Below the pieces are notes generated by a model that was not told the origin of the DNA, did not search any database, and saw only the letters and a list, made by a program, of their open reading frames with translations. The translations under genes were made by a program, and so were the position numbers. Shown here piece after piece: positions 1 through 9,498 of a stretch of 64,000 bases of DNA. The stretch comes from Luzula sylvatica (lineage: Eukaryota; Streptophyta; Magnoliopsida; Poales; Juncaceae): contig OX326956.1 in NCBI GenBank assembly GCA_946800325.1, positions 38,719,082 to 38,783,081 on the forward strand, in the 5' to 3' direction. Every line of letters begins with the position of its first letter. Position 1 is the stretch's first letter.

Positions 1-600
1 TAATATTAATATTATGATTAATATTAATTATTATTATGAAAATATGATGATGATTATTATAAGTATCATTATTACGATTATTATGATTATTATGATTATT
101 ATTGTTTATTATTATGATTATTGTATGATTTTCATTATTATTATTATGAGGCTTCTAGCGAAAATGTAGAATCGATATGTTTAATATTAATTATTATTAT
201 GAAAATATTATGATGATTATTATAAGTATCATTATTATGATTATTATGATTATTATTATTATGATTGTTTATTATTATGATTATTGTATGATTTTCATTA
301 TTATTATTATGAGGCTTCTAGCGAAAATGTAGAATCGATATGTTTCATATTAATTATTATTATGAAAATATGATGATGATTATTATAAGTATTATTATGA
401 TTATTATTGTTTATTATTATGATTTTCATTATTATTATTACGAGGCTTCTAGCGAAAATGTAGAATCGATATGTTTAATATTATATTATGATTAATATTA
501 ATTATTATTATGAAAATATGATGATGATTATGATAAGTATTATTATTATGATTATTGTATGATTTTCATTATTATTATTATTTTCATTATTTTTCTGATA
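1..600. repeat. AT-rich imperfect tandem repeat
   Basis: The stretch is built almost wholly from TAT/ATT trinucleotide runs. A 35-bp GC-richer marker that includes GAGGCTTCTAGCG recurs at about 149, 311 and 441, so the higher-order unit is about 130-162 bp with three clear copies and a decayed fourth. No coding signal was seen. It is probably a minisatellite inside a transposable element. Confidence 0.75.
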
Positions 601-614
601 ATTATTAATATTCT

Positions 615-1205
615 GTGATTTTCAGTGGGGGTATTGATTTTCAGTGGCGGTACCGCCGGTGAAAGGTACATTTTCAGTGGGGGTACTAATTTTCAGTGGC
701 GGTACCGCCGGTGAAAGGTAAATTTTCAGTGGGGGTATTAAATTTCAGTGGCGGTACCGCCGGTAAAACAAAGCGTTCAGGAGAAGTTTTAGCTTTTCAA
801 TGGCGGTACCGCCGGTGAAAGTATTCAGTGGGGGTAAATATTTTCAATGGCGGTACCGCCGGTGAAAGTTAAATAATCAGCTGGGGTTGCTTGTTTCAAA
901 GACGGTACCGCCGGTAAAAGAAGTGTTGTGTAAATATTTTAGCTTTCAAGGGCGGTACCGCCGGTGAAAGTAAATTTTTCAGTGGGGGTGGTTTTTTTCA
1001 ATGGCGGTACCGCCGGTGAAAGAAAGTCTTTGGAGAGGTTTTGGTTTTCAAGGGCGGTACCGCCGGTGAAAGTTGGACTTTCAGTGGGGGTATATATTTT
1101 CAACGTCGGTACCGCCGGTGAAAGTATACTTTCAGTGGGGGTATGAGTTTTCAAGGGCGGTACCGCCACTGAAAATATTATTAGTGGGGGTACCCCCGGT
1201 AATAA
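615..1205. repeat. 52-bp-period array of GGCGGTACCGCC palindromes
   Basis: Eleven copies of the 12-bp palindrome GGCGGTACCGCC lie at 646, 698, 750, 802, 849, 901, 951, 1003, 1053, 1105 and 1156. Nine are perfect; 901 and 1105 each have one change (GACGG, GTCGG). Spacing is 47-52 bp. Most are preceded by TTTTCA and followed by GGTGAAAG, and many are separated by a TTCAGTGGGGGTA motif. The spacers vary while the palindromes are kept. Open frames across it are by-products of the repeat. Confidence 0.9.
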
Positions 1206-1244
1206 TATTTCCCCGCCGGTGATAGTGCTGTTTCTAGTAGTGTG

Positions 1245-1352
1245 TTATCGGCTGTGTTGCACAGATACATCGATACGGCGAGACGTATCAGATACGAGGA
1301 TACGATATTTTAACATATGATTTAGGATACGATACGGATACGGTGATACACA
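1245..1352. mobile_element. fragment of hAT-like element with GATACG subterminal repeats
   Basis: It contains TGTTGCACAGATAC followed by many GATACGG/CGTATC motifs. The same sequence type occurs at 45405-45895 and in the complete small element at 61883-62025, which has an 8-bp target duplication. Here only one end is recognisable. Confidence 0.4.
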
Positions 1353-1461
1353 ATTAAACTACTCAAAAGCATCATTATTGGATGGATAAATCTTTTGCCT
1401 GAAATTAGGATAAAAAAGAAAAGAAAATTGAATAGGAGTACGAGGGGCATATTTTTAAAGG

Positions 1462-1693
1462 AAAATGTTGGGCATACCCACACATCTCTCCCTACATCCT
1501 TGATGACGTGAATATGATTTAACATCTTAAAATTTAACATTTTAATTCATGATTTAACATCTTAATTATATGTTCAATCATAAATTAAAATGTTAAAACA
1601 AGTTTATGTGTGTTAATTTTGAAAGTGTTAAATTATATCAACGTCATCAAGAATGTAGGGGGAGAGTACTAGGGGTGTACATCACTACTCTAT
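1462..1693. mobile_element. MITE-like element (family shared with 48398-48650)
   Basis: It starts GAAAATGTTGGGCATACCC and ends GTGTACATCACTACTC. The body contains repeated TTAACAT/ATGTTAA motifs. A second copy with the same ends lies inside HIPP copy A4 at about 48398-48650. Flanking TTTTAAAG-like sequence on both sides may be a target duplication. No ORF. The superfamily is uncertain because the terminal inverted repeats are weak. Confidence 0.5.
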
Positions 1694-2275
1694 TTTAAAA
1701 GAAATGTGGATAAATTATTGATATTACACAATTAATATAAAATTATTTAATTGAATTCCAATATTAGTATTAGTATTAGTATCCATTACAATATTCATTT
1801 CAATACAATTATTTGATTGAATTCCAATATTAATATCGATTACAATATTCATTTCAATAACTTGGATAATAAAAATTAAAAAAAGACAAAAATAAAAAGA
1901 AAAATAAAATAAAGCACATAATAAACAAGGAAAAGGGCCAAAATAAAGCAAAGAGAAAATACCTGAAAAATAACAAAAAAAAGAACCAAAACTTAACAAA
2001 AAGAAAACAGAGGAAAAACAACAAAATAGAAAAATAAACATACCCAGTATCATCCAGACCATCATTTTTTTCATCATGGACATCATACTCATAATCATCA
2101 TCATTATCATCTCATCACCATCATCATGATCGTATCACAATCATACTCATCATCATCTCATCACCACCAGCATGATCCTATCACGATCATACTCATCGTA
2201 GTACATTTTCATCTTATTACTATCATACTCATCGTCCATCATAACCATTACTCATCGTAGTACATTTTCATAAAA

Positions 2276-2762
2276 AACTAGATATTTAAACAATAGTTCT
2301 CTATCAATATATTTTCTAGGTGTTTATTTATTATTGTTAATTTTATTATTATCTGATGTTAGTTTTTCATGAAATAATAAATGAAATATTAAAATTATAT
2401 AAACACAATATGTAATAATTTTATTTTTTTTGAAATGTTTACGAATTTTCTTAAAATTAATAAAAAATAATATTTTTTTCTTAATTATTACATATGAAAA
2501 TAGAAGGTATTTTGTTCAATTTTTTTTAATATCATCCATGGGGGTATTTGGAAATAAAAGTTTGGTAAAGAATTTTTTTGGAGTTTACAAAAAGATAAGG
2601 ATTTTTTACAATATCCAAAAAAGTTAGGAGGTTAAAAATATACCAAAACACAGAAGTGAGAACTATCAGACAAAAAAAACGTACAATCCAATTACATATC
2701 AGGAAAAAGTAAATCATGACACACTCAAAGACTTCCGCGCAATTGCACGGGAAAAAAACTAG
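2276..2762 (+). mobile_element. Helitron-like fragment with 3' hairpin and CTAG end
   Basis: The 3' end has a hairpin (CCGCGCAATTGCACGG, 2735-2750), an A-rich spacer and CTAG (2759-2762) followed by host T, the standard plant Helitron 3' architecture. The 480 bp before it are recognisably related, in opposite orientation, to the Helitron at 16909-18833. The 5' terminus was not identified. Confidence 0.6.
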
Positions 2763-3280
2763 TTAATCATAATTCAGCAAAAAATAGTTTGTGTGTATGT
2801 ACGAACATACTATTTTTTCTCCTCCGCCATGGACAGAGGCGATTTGAAAACTCTTCGCTTATTCGACCGCCATCGCCAAGAAAGGAGAGCCAATCTTCGG
2901 GTATACTGCGACCATCGCCAATTACTTCTCTTTCTCTCTCCTCTCCAATTTTTTTTTGTCGCCATCACCATGGATAGGGTCGAGTACATCTCTGTTCGCG
3001 TATTTTGTCGCCATACCCCGGAAAACAATGATTACTTCTGACCTCGCCTCGCCATGACCTTGCTATGACCTAGCCCCATGCATGGCACTTCACTTCTTCT
3101 CTTTGAAATGGTTCCCACGAAGGATAAGAATGAGGAGGGTATAGAAGGAGACGGAAAGTAAATAGACATATAGTTAATCATACCGTCCCGTTTATTTTTT
3201 ATATATTTTTTAGCACGAATCTTAAAACGGTCCGAGGGTAAATAACTCTCAAGTCATAAGTACCAAAAGGCTGGTACTTA
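2763..3280. other. no confident gene; two short MDR-coding frames
   Basis: It contains GC-richer text with two similar ATGGAYAGRG motifs (2828, 2969) that looks like captured exon or 5' UTR sequence. No protein family is recognisable. Confidence 0.3.
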
Positions 3281-3846
3281 ATTAAGGTTTTGCTTGGTTT
3301 GGGATAACGAAATGGAAGAAAAGGAAAGGGAAGGTAATAAAATTCTCAAGGGTAAAAAAATTATCCTATCCATGCTTGGTTTGGAGAGAGTGGAAGGAGG
3401 GATAAATGGAGATGGTATAATTATATGTAGATGATGGCTAAGATACTCAATTAAGTATTACGGGTTTGATACTTGGGATTTTTTTACCATTAGATTTGTA
3501 TTTTTTTAATGATATATATATTCATCATTAATGATTGTCATATCAGTTTATGCCAATGTTTTAAATTGCGATATAGCGATCCATTGCGTTTGAACTATAA
3601 TTTACATATGATGACCGACATTGCACGATATTGCGGCGATATTTAGTTGTTTGCGGTATTGCGTTTTTGAAATATTTATTGTGATTTGTGCTATGGCGGC
3701 GCAATTGCACCGCTATTTAAATCACTCGTTTATGCTAATCATTAAATGCACAAATCTCAAAGCAAATCTAATGGTAAAAAAAATCTTAAGTATCAAACTC
3801 ATGATACTTAATTAAATATCTTAGACAATCCTCTTATATGTATTAT
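3281..3846. mobile_element. left part of MITE-like repeat with CTTGGTTTGG termini
   Basis: It begins GCTTGGTTTGGGATAACG. The inverse motif CCCAAACCAAGCAAG lies in the right part at about 13165. A further truncated copy is at 23030-23765. Here the element is interrupted at 3846/3847 by foreign DNA, and its sequence resumes after 12955. Non-coding. It could be PIF/Harbinger- or hAT-derived; the family is not certain. Confidence 0.55.
3372..3846 (+). repeat. direct duplication, left copy (about 475 bp)
   Basis: This stretch is repeated in the same orientation at 12479-12955. By eye I found only about four differences: G/C near 3378, T/C near 3480, A/G near 3590 and one A in a homopolymer. The copies bracket the whole 3847-12478 insertion. 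The intact continuation of the repeat follows the right copy only. Confidence 0.85.
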
Positions 3847-4112
3847 TGGGGCAGCCAAAACTGACCCAACAAGACCTCAAAACCGTCCCTATAACGTTTT
3901 GGGTCGGTGAGGCGACCCTAAAATGGTGTCCCTAAAAGCTGCGTTCCTGTCAGGGGCGGGCCGACCCTATAACGTTTTTGGGGCGGTATTTAATGGGGCG
4001 GGCCGACCCTATAACCATCAGTCAATTCACAGCAGAAATAGTACTGTCAGTACTGACGCGTCAGCTAATGGGGATGGCCGACCCTAATAGTATTTATTAA
4101 TATTTTTTTAAT
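3847..4112. other. GC-rich segment with repeated GGGCGGGCCGACCCTATA
   Basis: The motif GGCCGACCCTA(A/T) occurs three times, near 3959, 4002 and 4076, with related GGCGACCCTAAAA at 3912. It is unlike both the MITE to the left and the gypsy element to the right. It may be the end of another transposon or filler DNA. No ORF. Confidence 0.35.
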
Positions 4113-4113
4113 T

Positions 4114-4174
<61 letters not shown>
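4113..4174. repeat. (AT)n microsatellite
   Basis: About 60 bp of uninterrupted AT dinucleotides ending in ACACAC. 4175-4416 is AT-rich with repeated ACAAATTACAAAT and holds no gene. Confidence 0.95.
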
Positions 4175-4181
<7 letters not shown>

Positions 4182-4416
4182 ATACATATTTTTTTAAATC
4201 CATGATACAAAATACACAAACATATACTTTCCTACAATACAAATTACAAATACAAAATCAAATTACAAATTACAAACACACATCAATAGCAAAAAGTATA
4301 TCAATAACAAATTACATATATTTTCCGACGATACAAATTACAAATACAAAATCAAATTACAAATTATAAATTACCACCTCCCTCCATGGCCCCTCAGTAG
4401 CCAACCACCATCCTCA

Positions 4417-6069
4417 TCATCTTTCAATTAACCCATCTATTGGCTTTGGGAGACGACTCGGGAAAGGTGGCTTGACTTGAGTCGATTCGGGTTCTAACTC
4501 TTGAGTTGGTAACGTCGCGGCTTGAGTCGGACTCTTCTTCGGTACCGGTACCTCGAGCTCCTTTTCTTCTTGTACTTCCTTGCTCTTCGAACTTTCGCCC
4601 ACCTCTTTACCGCTTCGGAGCGATATTGCGTTCACATGCCTTTGCTCGGAAGGAGCCAAAGATTGAGATTGGAGTCGAGATGTACCTTGGGATTCGATTA
4701 CGTTTACTCGAGTGGCAATTTGATTGATTTGAGTCTCCAAGTTGCCCACATGGCGATTCGTGTTCGAAACCTCTTGCCTTACACTTGAGATCTCTTGCTT
4801 CAATTCTTGCTTAAATTCTTGCTTCATCGTTTCCATGTTTTTATTGACTCCCCCGATTTCTTGTTTGATTATAGAGGTTATAGCGTCCATCATTGTCTTC
4901 ATATCGAACTCTTGTCCTTGTACCGGTTTCGGTATCGGTTGTGAAGCGTTCGGGTGTTGGTATGTGGCCGGCTTTGTAAACGGTTGGCGATACGGATCGG
5001 GTTGAGCGTTGTTCGTGTTTGACCATGAGAAGTTCGGGTGATTGCGAAGGTTGGGATTGTACGAGTTTGAGGTGTCGAATTTCTTGTAAACGGCATTTGC
5101 ATCTTCGATCACACTTGGGCACTCATCGGTGTGGTGAGTATTCGCGAGGCAAACCCCACATTTTTTCGTTTCCTCCTTGCCCAATGCCTTCATGATGATC
5201 TCGAGCTTGTCGTTAAGCATGTCGACATTGAGGTCGCTACACGCATTAACTCGGCATTCAACATTCCTTCTTGATTGAGAATTGGTTGCCATTACTTCGA
5301 GTAGCTTCTTAATCTCTTCGAGATCCTTGTTCGCGATACTTCCCCCCGCGGATGCGTTGAGGAATTGACTCTCGGAGTATCCTAGCCCTTGTATAAATTG
5401 CTCGTATAGGTAATGGATTGCGACATTGTGGCTTGGACATTCCTCCATCAAACGATTGAATCGATCGTAATACTCGTGGAGAGCTTCGTTTGGCTTTTGC
5501 GTGATTGCTAGAAGTTCTCGCCTAATTGCCGCCAATCTCGAATGCGAGTAGTATTTCTCCTTGAAACGCCTAGCCACTTCATTGAAATCGAGGGGTCCTC
5601 GTAGGTTGTAGAACCAATCTTTCGGCCCTTCACCTAGCGAATAAGGAAAAATAAGAAGTAGAATATCGTTAAATGCTTCATAATTTGCATAGATGTTTAG
5701 TTGAATTTTAAAATCTTTCAAATGCTTGTGTGGGTTTTCGGTTGCTTTGCCATGAAAGATGGGTAAAGAGCCAATGATGCTCGGATCGGCTTTAAAGTTC
5801 GGTATATTTGGCCTAATAAAATTGTAATTATCTTCTATGATATTTGGGGCCACTAATTCCTTTAATGTTTTAGGTCTTGGAATCCTAGTTTCATTATCCA
5901 TATTTGAATTTAAATGAGTAGAGAAAGAAGAAAAAGTTTGAGTTTGAAGTTGAGGTTCGTCTTGATCTTCTTGAATCGGTTCCTTGCTCTTCTTAGAGCT
6001 CTTGTTCCTTCTTTCGATTTCCTTGACAAATGGAAGTAATTCGCCTTTTCGTGATCTTGTGTTGTGCAT
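4417..6069 (-). CDS. gag: Athila-type retrotransposon Gag, C-terminally truncated
   Basis: This encodes the capsid/nucleocapsid polyprotein of the element. I chose the ATG at 6069, giving MHNTRSRKGE as in many plant gypsy Gags; an in-frame GTG lies 18 bp upstream. The retrotransposon_gag core follows a conserved PHKHLKDF stretch and contains EYYDRFNRLMEECP. A CCHC zinc knuckle (CGVCLANTHHTDEC) comes next, then a Q/E-rich coiled tail. Gag usually runs on into protease, but here the frame ends about ten residues after PPFPSRL, at DGLIER-stop. The tail is therefore junction sequence, not native. The gene lies 112 bp downstream of the PBS, as expected for gag. Confidence 0.9.
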   Translation of the reverse strand: MHNTRSRKGELLPFVKEIERRNKSSKKSKEPIQEDQDEPQLQTQTFSSFSTHLNSNMDNETRIPRPKTLKELVAPNIIEDNYNFIRPNIPNFKADPSIIGSLPIFHGKATENPHKHLKDFKIQLNIYANYEAFNDILLLIFPYSLGEGPKDWFYNLRGPLDFNEVARRFKEKYYSHSRLAAIRRELLAITQKPNEALHEYYDRFNRLMEECPSHNVAIHYLYEQFIQGLGYSESQFLNASAGGSIANKDLEEIKKLLEVMATNSQSRRNVECRVNACSDLNVDMLNDKLEIIMKALGKEETKKCGVCLANTHHTDECPSVIEDANAVYKKFDTSNSYNPNLRNHPNFSWSNTNNAQPDPYRQPFTKPATYQHPNASQPIPKPVQGQEFDMKTMMDAITSIIKQEIGGVNKNMETMKQEFKQELKQEISSVRQEVSNTNRHVGNLETQINQIATRVNVIESQGTSRLQSQSLAPSEQRHVNAISLRSGKEVGESSKSKEVQEEKELEVPVPKKSPTQAATLPTQELEPESTQVKPPFPSRLPKPIDGLIER

Positions 6070-6180
6070 AAAGCTTTCTTCCTTCACCTAGATTGTCACA
6101 AAAGAAACAAAGAAGTGAGTAAACAAATTTATGAATTTAAATCTCAAATTTTGATTTAAAATATTGACTTAAACACCGCT

Positions 6181-6197
6181 CCCCGGCAGCGGCGCCA
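6181..6197 (-). other. primer-binding site
   Basis: On the minus strand TGGCGCCGCTGCCGGGG begins two bases after the LTR end CATCA. This is the familiar Athila/Tat-type PBS, thought to be complementary to the 3' end of tRNA-Asp (family knowledge). Confidence 0.85.
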
Positions 6198-6378
6198 TTT
6201 GATGAGCGGGTTTTTGGCGTGTAATATTATCGTTGTATTCGAAAACCCGATTCAATCAATAAGTGTGAAAATATATGTGTATAGTGAAAAATATGAAAGT
6301 TCGTTCCACGGGGAGCAATTGCGTCAAAATTTGGATCAAAATGGATGAGAAATAACGAAGAAAATTCACAGAAGATAG

Positions 6379-6718
6379 TCCGTTACAACGGAAGTGAGTT
6401 CCGTTACAACGGACTTGAGTGAAAATTCTGGCGCTAAGTGTGAGATGAACGTCCGTTACAACGGATGAAACTCCGTTATAACGCACTAAACTGGTCCGTT
6501 ATAACGAACAGGGGTTGCGTTGCAACGGATTGGTTAATCCGTTACAACGGACCACGTTGTCCGTTACAACGCACTAGTATGAGTGATATTGAATGCTTTT
6601 CCTTGCTGGTCCGTTACAACGGAAGTAAGTTGCGTTACAACGGAGTACCAACAGACTGAAAGTCAGGTACAAACCGAATGGTCCGTTATAACGCAAGTTA
6701 GGTTCCGTTACAACGGAG
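6379..6718. repeat. palindrome cluster CCGTTACAACGG in LTR
   Basis: About a dozen copies of (C/G)CGTT(A/G)(C/T)AACGG-type sites lie in 340 bp, for example at 6381, 6401, 6453, 6539 and 6559. Many are perfect 12-bp palindromes; others end in AACGC or AACGA. The sequences between them are unrelated to one another. Confidence 0.85.
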
Positions 6719-7360
6719 TTTGTTCTGGATTTCGAATTTGTAATTTGAATTGAGGATTGAATTGAAGGTTTGTTTTGGGATTTATTTAATGGAAATTTGA
6801 ACTAAGTTTAAGGCAGTAATTGAGGGCAAAAGATCAAGTAAAAGAACAAGTTTAGAACAAAGATTCGATTCAAGTAAACAAGAAACTAAAGATTCATTAA
6901 TCCGAGAATTCTTTACACAACAAAATCCAATCAAACAACAATTAATCAAGTAATTTGAAAAGGAGTACACCTAGTTGAGAAAGCCTCGAAGTGAAGCTCC
7001 TTGTCTCCTTGCCTCGTACCGAAAGATCCTTGCTCCTTGTCTCGATAGTGATGGATTGTACCGAAGGGATGAAGTTCCCTTGTCTCGGATCGCAATCACT
7101 TCGAAGAAACTTGAATCGAGTCACGGCACTTCTTCTCAATTCCACCGTAGGGAATAGCTCCTTGTCACGGCCCGATCTTCGAAGGATGAGAAGGATTCGT
7201 CGAAGGGATGAGCTCCCTTGTCTCGACTAGTCCTTGAGAGATTTTTCTTGATTGATCTTGAAGTATCTTGAAGGATCTTGATTGTGCTTGGAAAAGAGAG
7301 AGGGAGAGAGAGAGAGTAAAAAGGGTAAAAAGAGCGTCCAAAACTCGTGGCCCTTGTGGT

Positions 7361-7370
7361 CATATTTATA
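7361..7370 (-). promoter_or_regulatory. probable LTR TATA box
   Basis: The minus strand reads TATAAATATG about 410 bp inside the LTR. That is a plausible U3/R promoter for the gypsy element. Confidence 0.5.
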
Positions 7371-7781
7371 GCACTCACGGAGTCTTCTTATTGGCCACGA
7401 GTTGGTGAAGAGGATTGAGGGTAATGAGGTAATTTCCATCAAAGATAGGTGGGCTGGATAAGGGCTAAGGATTGAGTGGTTTTCGTATAAACTTGTGTGT
7501 AAGTTTTCATCATGATGATTGTTTGCCTCCCGTCTCATTTATGTACCGAATATATCGGTGTAATATATCATTTTCACTCCTCTTGATGTGTTGGAGACAA
7601 CTACACTCTCCAAATTCCAAGAAATTCCTTCTAATTCCTGTAATTAAGCAGTAAAACACACTTAGTGAAGAAATATTCATGTTATCTCAAATATGATTAA
7701 TAAAGTATATAGAATTGTTCTTCACAAGGGCTAAAATCCCCAAATTAAGCATTAATTTTGTGCCTTATTTGCCTCACATCA

Positions 7782-7796
7782 AATACCCCCACACTT
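7782..7796 (-). other. polypurine tract
   Basis: The minus strand reads AAGTGTGGGGGTATT immediately before the LTR start TGATG. AAGTGTGGGGGTA is a typical PPT for Athila/Tat-like elements. Confidence 0.85.
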
Positions 7797-8239
7797 AAAT
7801 CCTTGATCGTCCTCGATCAATTAGAGTATAAAAGTCAAACATAATAGAGAATTGCATAAGATTTTGTTGAAGTTATATTGTTGGTTCAAAAACTAATTTT
7901 ATGAATCAAATGGTTCACTCTCCTTTCATCAAGTTCACTAGTTATTTAGAATGATATTGGTCTTTTCATTATTAGATCTCGAAAATACTCGAAATTTCAT
8001 AAGAGTTTTTCATGACACTCGATCTCAAACGGTAAGAGCGACTTAAACGTTTTTACTTCGAATTGCTTAACTCCACAATCTCAAAAGAACTCAATTCGAA
8101 AGCTATTATCGGGCCAAAATTTCCCGTTTTGCTAGATGATCTTAAATGCAAGTTATTCATTTTAAAACACGTTTGGTACAATGGTACAAGGTTCATACCC
8201 GTCTTCGATCAATTTTCCCGCTCATTCGTTTTCTTTTCT

Positions 8240-8445
8240 CTCTTATATGAAGTCTTTAACCGAAAGCCTCACTACACCGAAATGCAATGAGGTTACTCTC
8301 GGTGTTGTCTTTTGACCTTCATTTTTTTTTTTTTTTTTATATGAAGTCTTTAACCGAAAGCCTCACTACACCGAAATGCAATGAGGTTACTCTCGGTGTT
8401 GTCTTTTGACCTTCATTTTTTTTTTTTTTTTTTTTTTTTTTTTCA
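8240..8445. repeat. tandem duplication ending in poly(T)
   Basis: A unit of about 100 bp from ATATGAAGTCTTTAACCG to a T run occurs twice in tandem (about 8246-8338 and 8339-8442) in the non-coding 3' part of the gypsy element. The second T run is longer. 7797-9498 holds no env-like gene. Confidence 0.85.
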
Positions 8446-8920
8446 AGCGAGTATATTTGATCTACTAACGGATCCCCACAAACGGTCATTTCATAGTGCA
8501 ATTGGTCATGTTTTAACTCTAGCAAAACGTACTTTAACGGCCACGCTAAGAACCTTACTCATAAGTCCCATATCAATTACGGTTTCGAAAATCGAGTTAA
8601 AACGTATCGCATGAACCGTGCATTGATCAAGTGTCTCAAACTCGTGAAATTTGAAACAATAGGGCTGGAATCCCCGAATAGATCTCTTCAAAATCATAAC
8701 CAAATCTTTTTAAATATTTTGCAAACTTTCAATTTTGAGAGCGAAATTCCGAGTAAAATGAAATTTTGTTTTAAAAACAACAATTTAGTTCAATTCAGTG
8801 GAGAAAAATCTTTTTATGCATTTTATGCTTGACTTATTTATTATTGATGCTCAGGGTTCAAAAATAATGTTTAATGTTTGAAAATTTCAAGTAAAAGAGA
8901 AAACTTGCCAGAAACTATTC

Positions 8921-9262
8921 CGTTATAACGCAATTTAAAGTCCGTTACAACGGACATTGAGGTCCGTTACAACGTACTAACTGCGTTATAACGGAGCACT
9001 ATTCGTAGCTTAGTTTGAAAATTCTGAGTATGTCCGTTGCAACGGACATTGAGGTCCGTTACAACGCACATAGTTCTGGCAAATTTTGGGAATTTACCGT
9101 TGCAACGCAATTTCCTGTGTTTTTCATGTCCGTTGCAACGCTATTTTCCCTCCGTTATAACGGACATTGAGGTCCGTTACAACGGAGCTCTTGGCGCCAG
9201 TCAAAATTTAAAATTTATGTACAGTCCGTTACAACGGACATTGAGGTCCGTTACAACGGAGT
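8921..9262. repeat. second palindrome cluster CCGTTRYAACGG
   Basis: About fourteen sites of the same type as in the LTR lie upstream of the PPT. Many are joined by the linker ACATTGAGGT, giving repeated units of roughly 30-35 bp with the pattern palindrome-ACATTGAGGT-palindrome. The cluster lies between the pol stop codon and the PPT. Confidence 0.85.
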
Positions 9263-9498
9263 TGCTGGCCAGATCAAAAAATTTCAATTTTTCCCTGATT
9301 TTTAAATTTTTAATTGGGCTCATACAGGTCAAAGATTGTATGTTACCCCCCCACACTTAGAGATTACTTGTCCTCAAGTATACAAAATCGAAAATTCCAA
9401 AAAGAGGGATAATAGAGAGATACAACCTTTGATGCGTGGGCGTGCCTCCCTCGCTAGCGCTCTTGTTTAACGTCTTGAGCTCGACTTGGCTGAGCTCA

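Larger units (their letters stand above)
6200..7781 (-). mobile_element. Athila LTR (1,582 bp)
   Basis: On the minus strand it starts TGATGTGAGG directly after the polypurine tract and ends CTCATCA directly before the PBS. The TGATG/CATCA ends are inverted repeats. It contains a TATA-like TATAAATATG at 7370-7361 and a cluster of CCGTTRYAACGG palindromes at 6379-6718. Because it borders PPT on one side and PBS on the other, it is the 3' LTR of one copy and the 5' LTR of the next, or the single LTR of a circle. Small ORFs inside are not genes. Confidence 0.85.

Noticed and set aside
1..600. CRISPR-like array
   Set aside because: The unit is a plant AT-rich minisatellite; repeat lengths vary and there are no unique spacers. 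The window is clearly nuclear plant DNA.
939..1169. Open frames on both strands over the GGCGGTACCGCC array
   Set aside because: They arise because the repeat unit lacks stops in these frames; the peptides simply repeat the unit.
6256..6659. Small ORFs in the Athila LTR
   Set aside because: They lie across the CCGTTACAACGG palindromes and U3/R sequence and are incidental.
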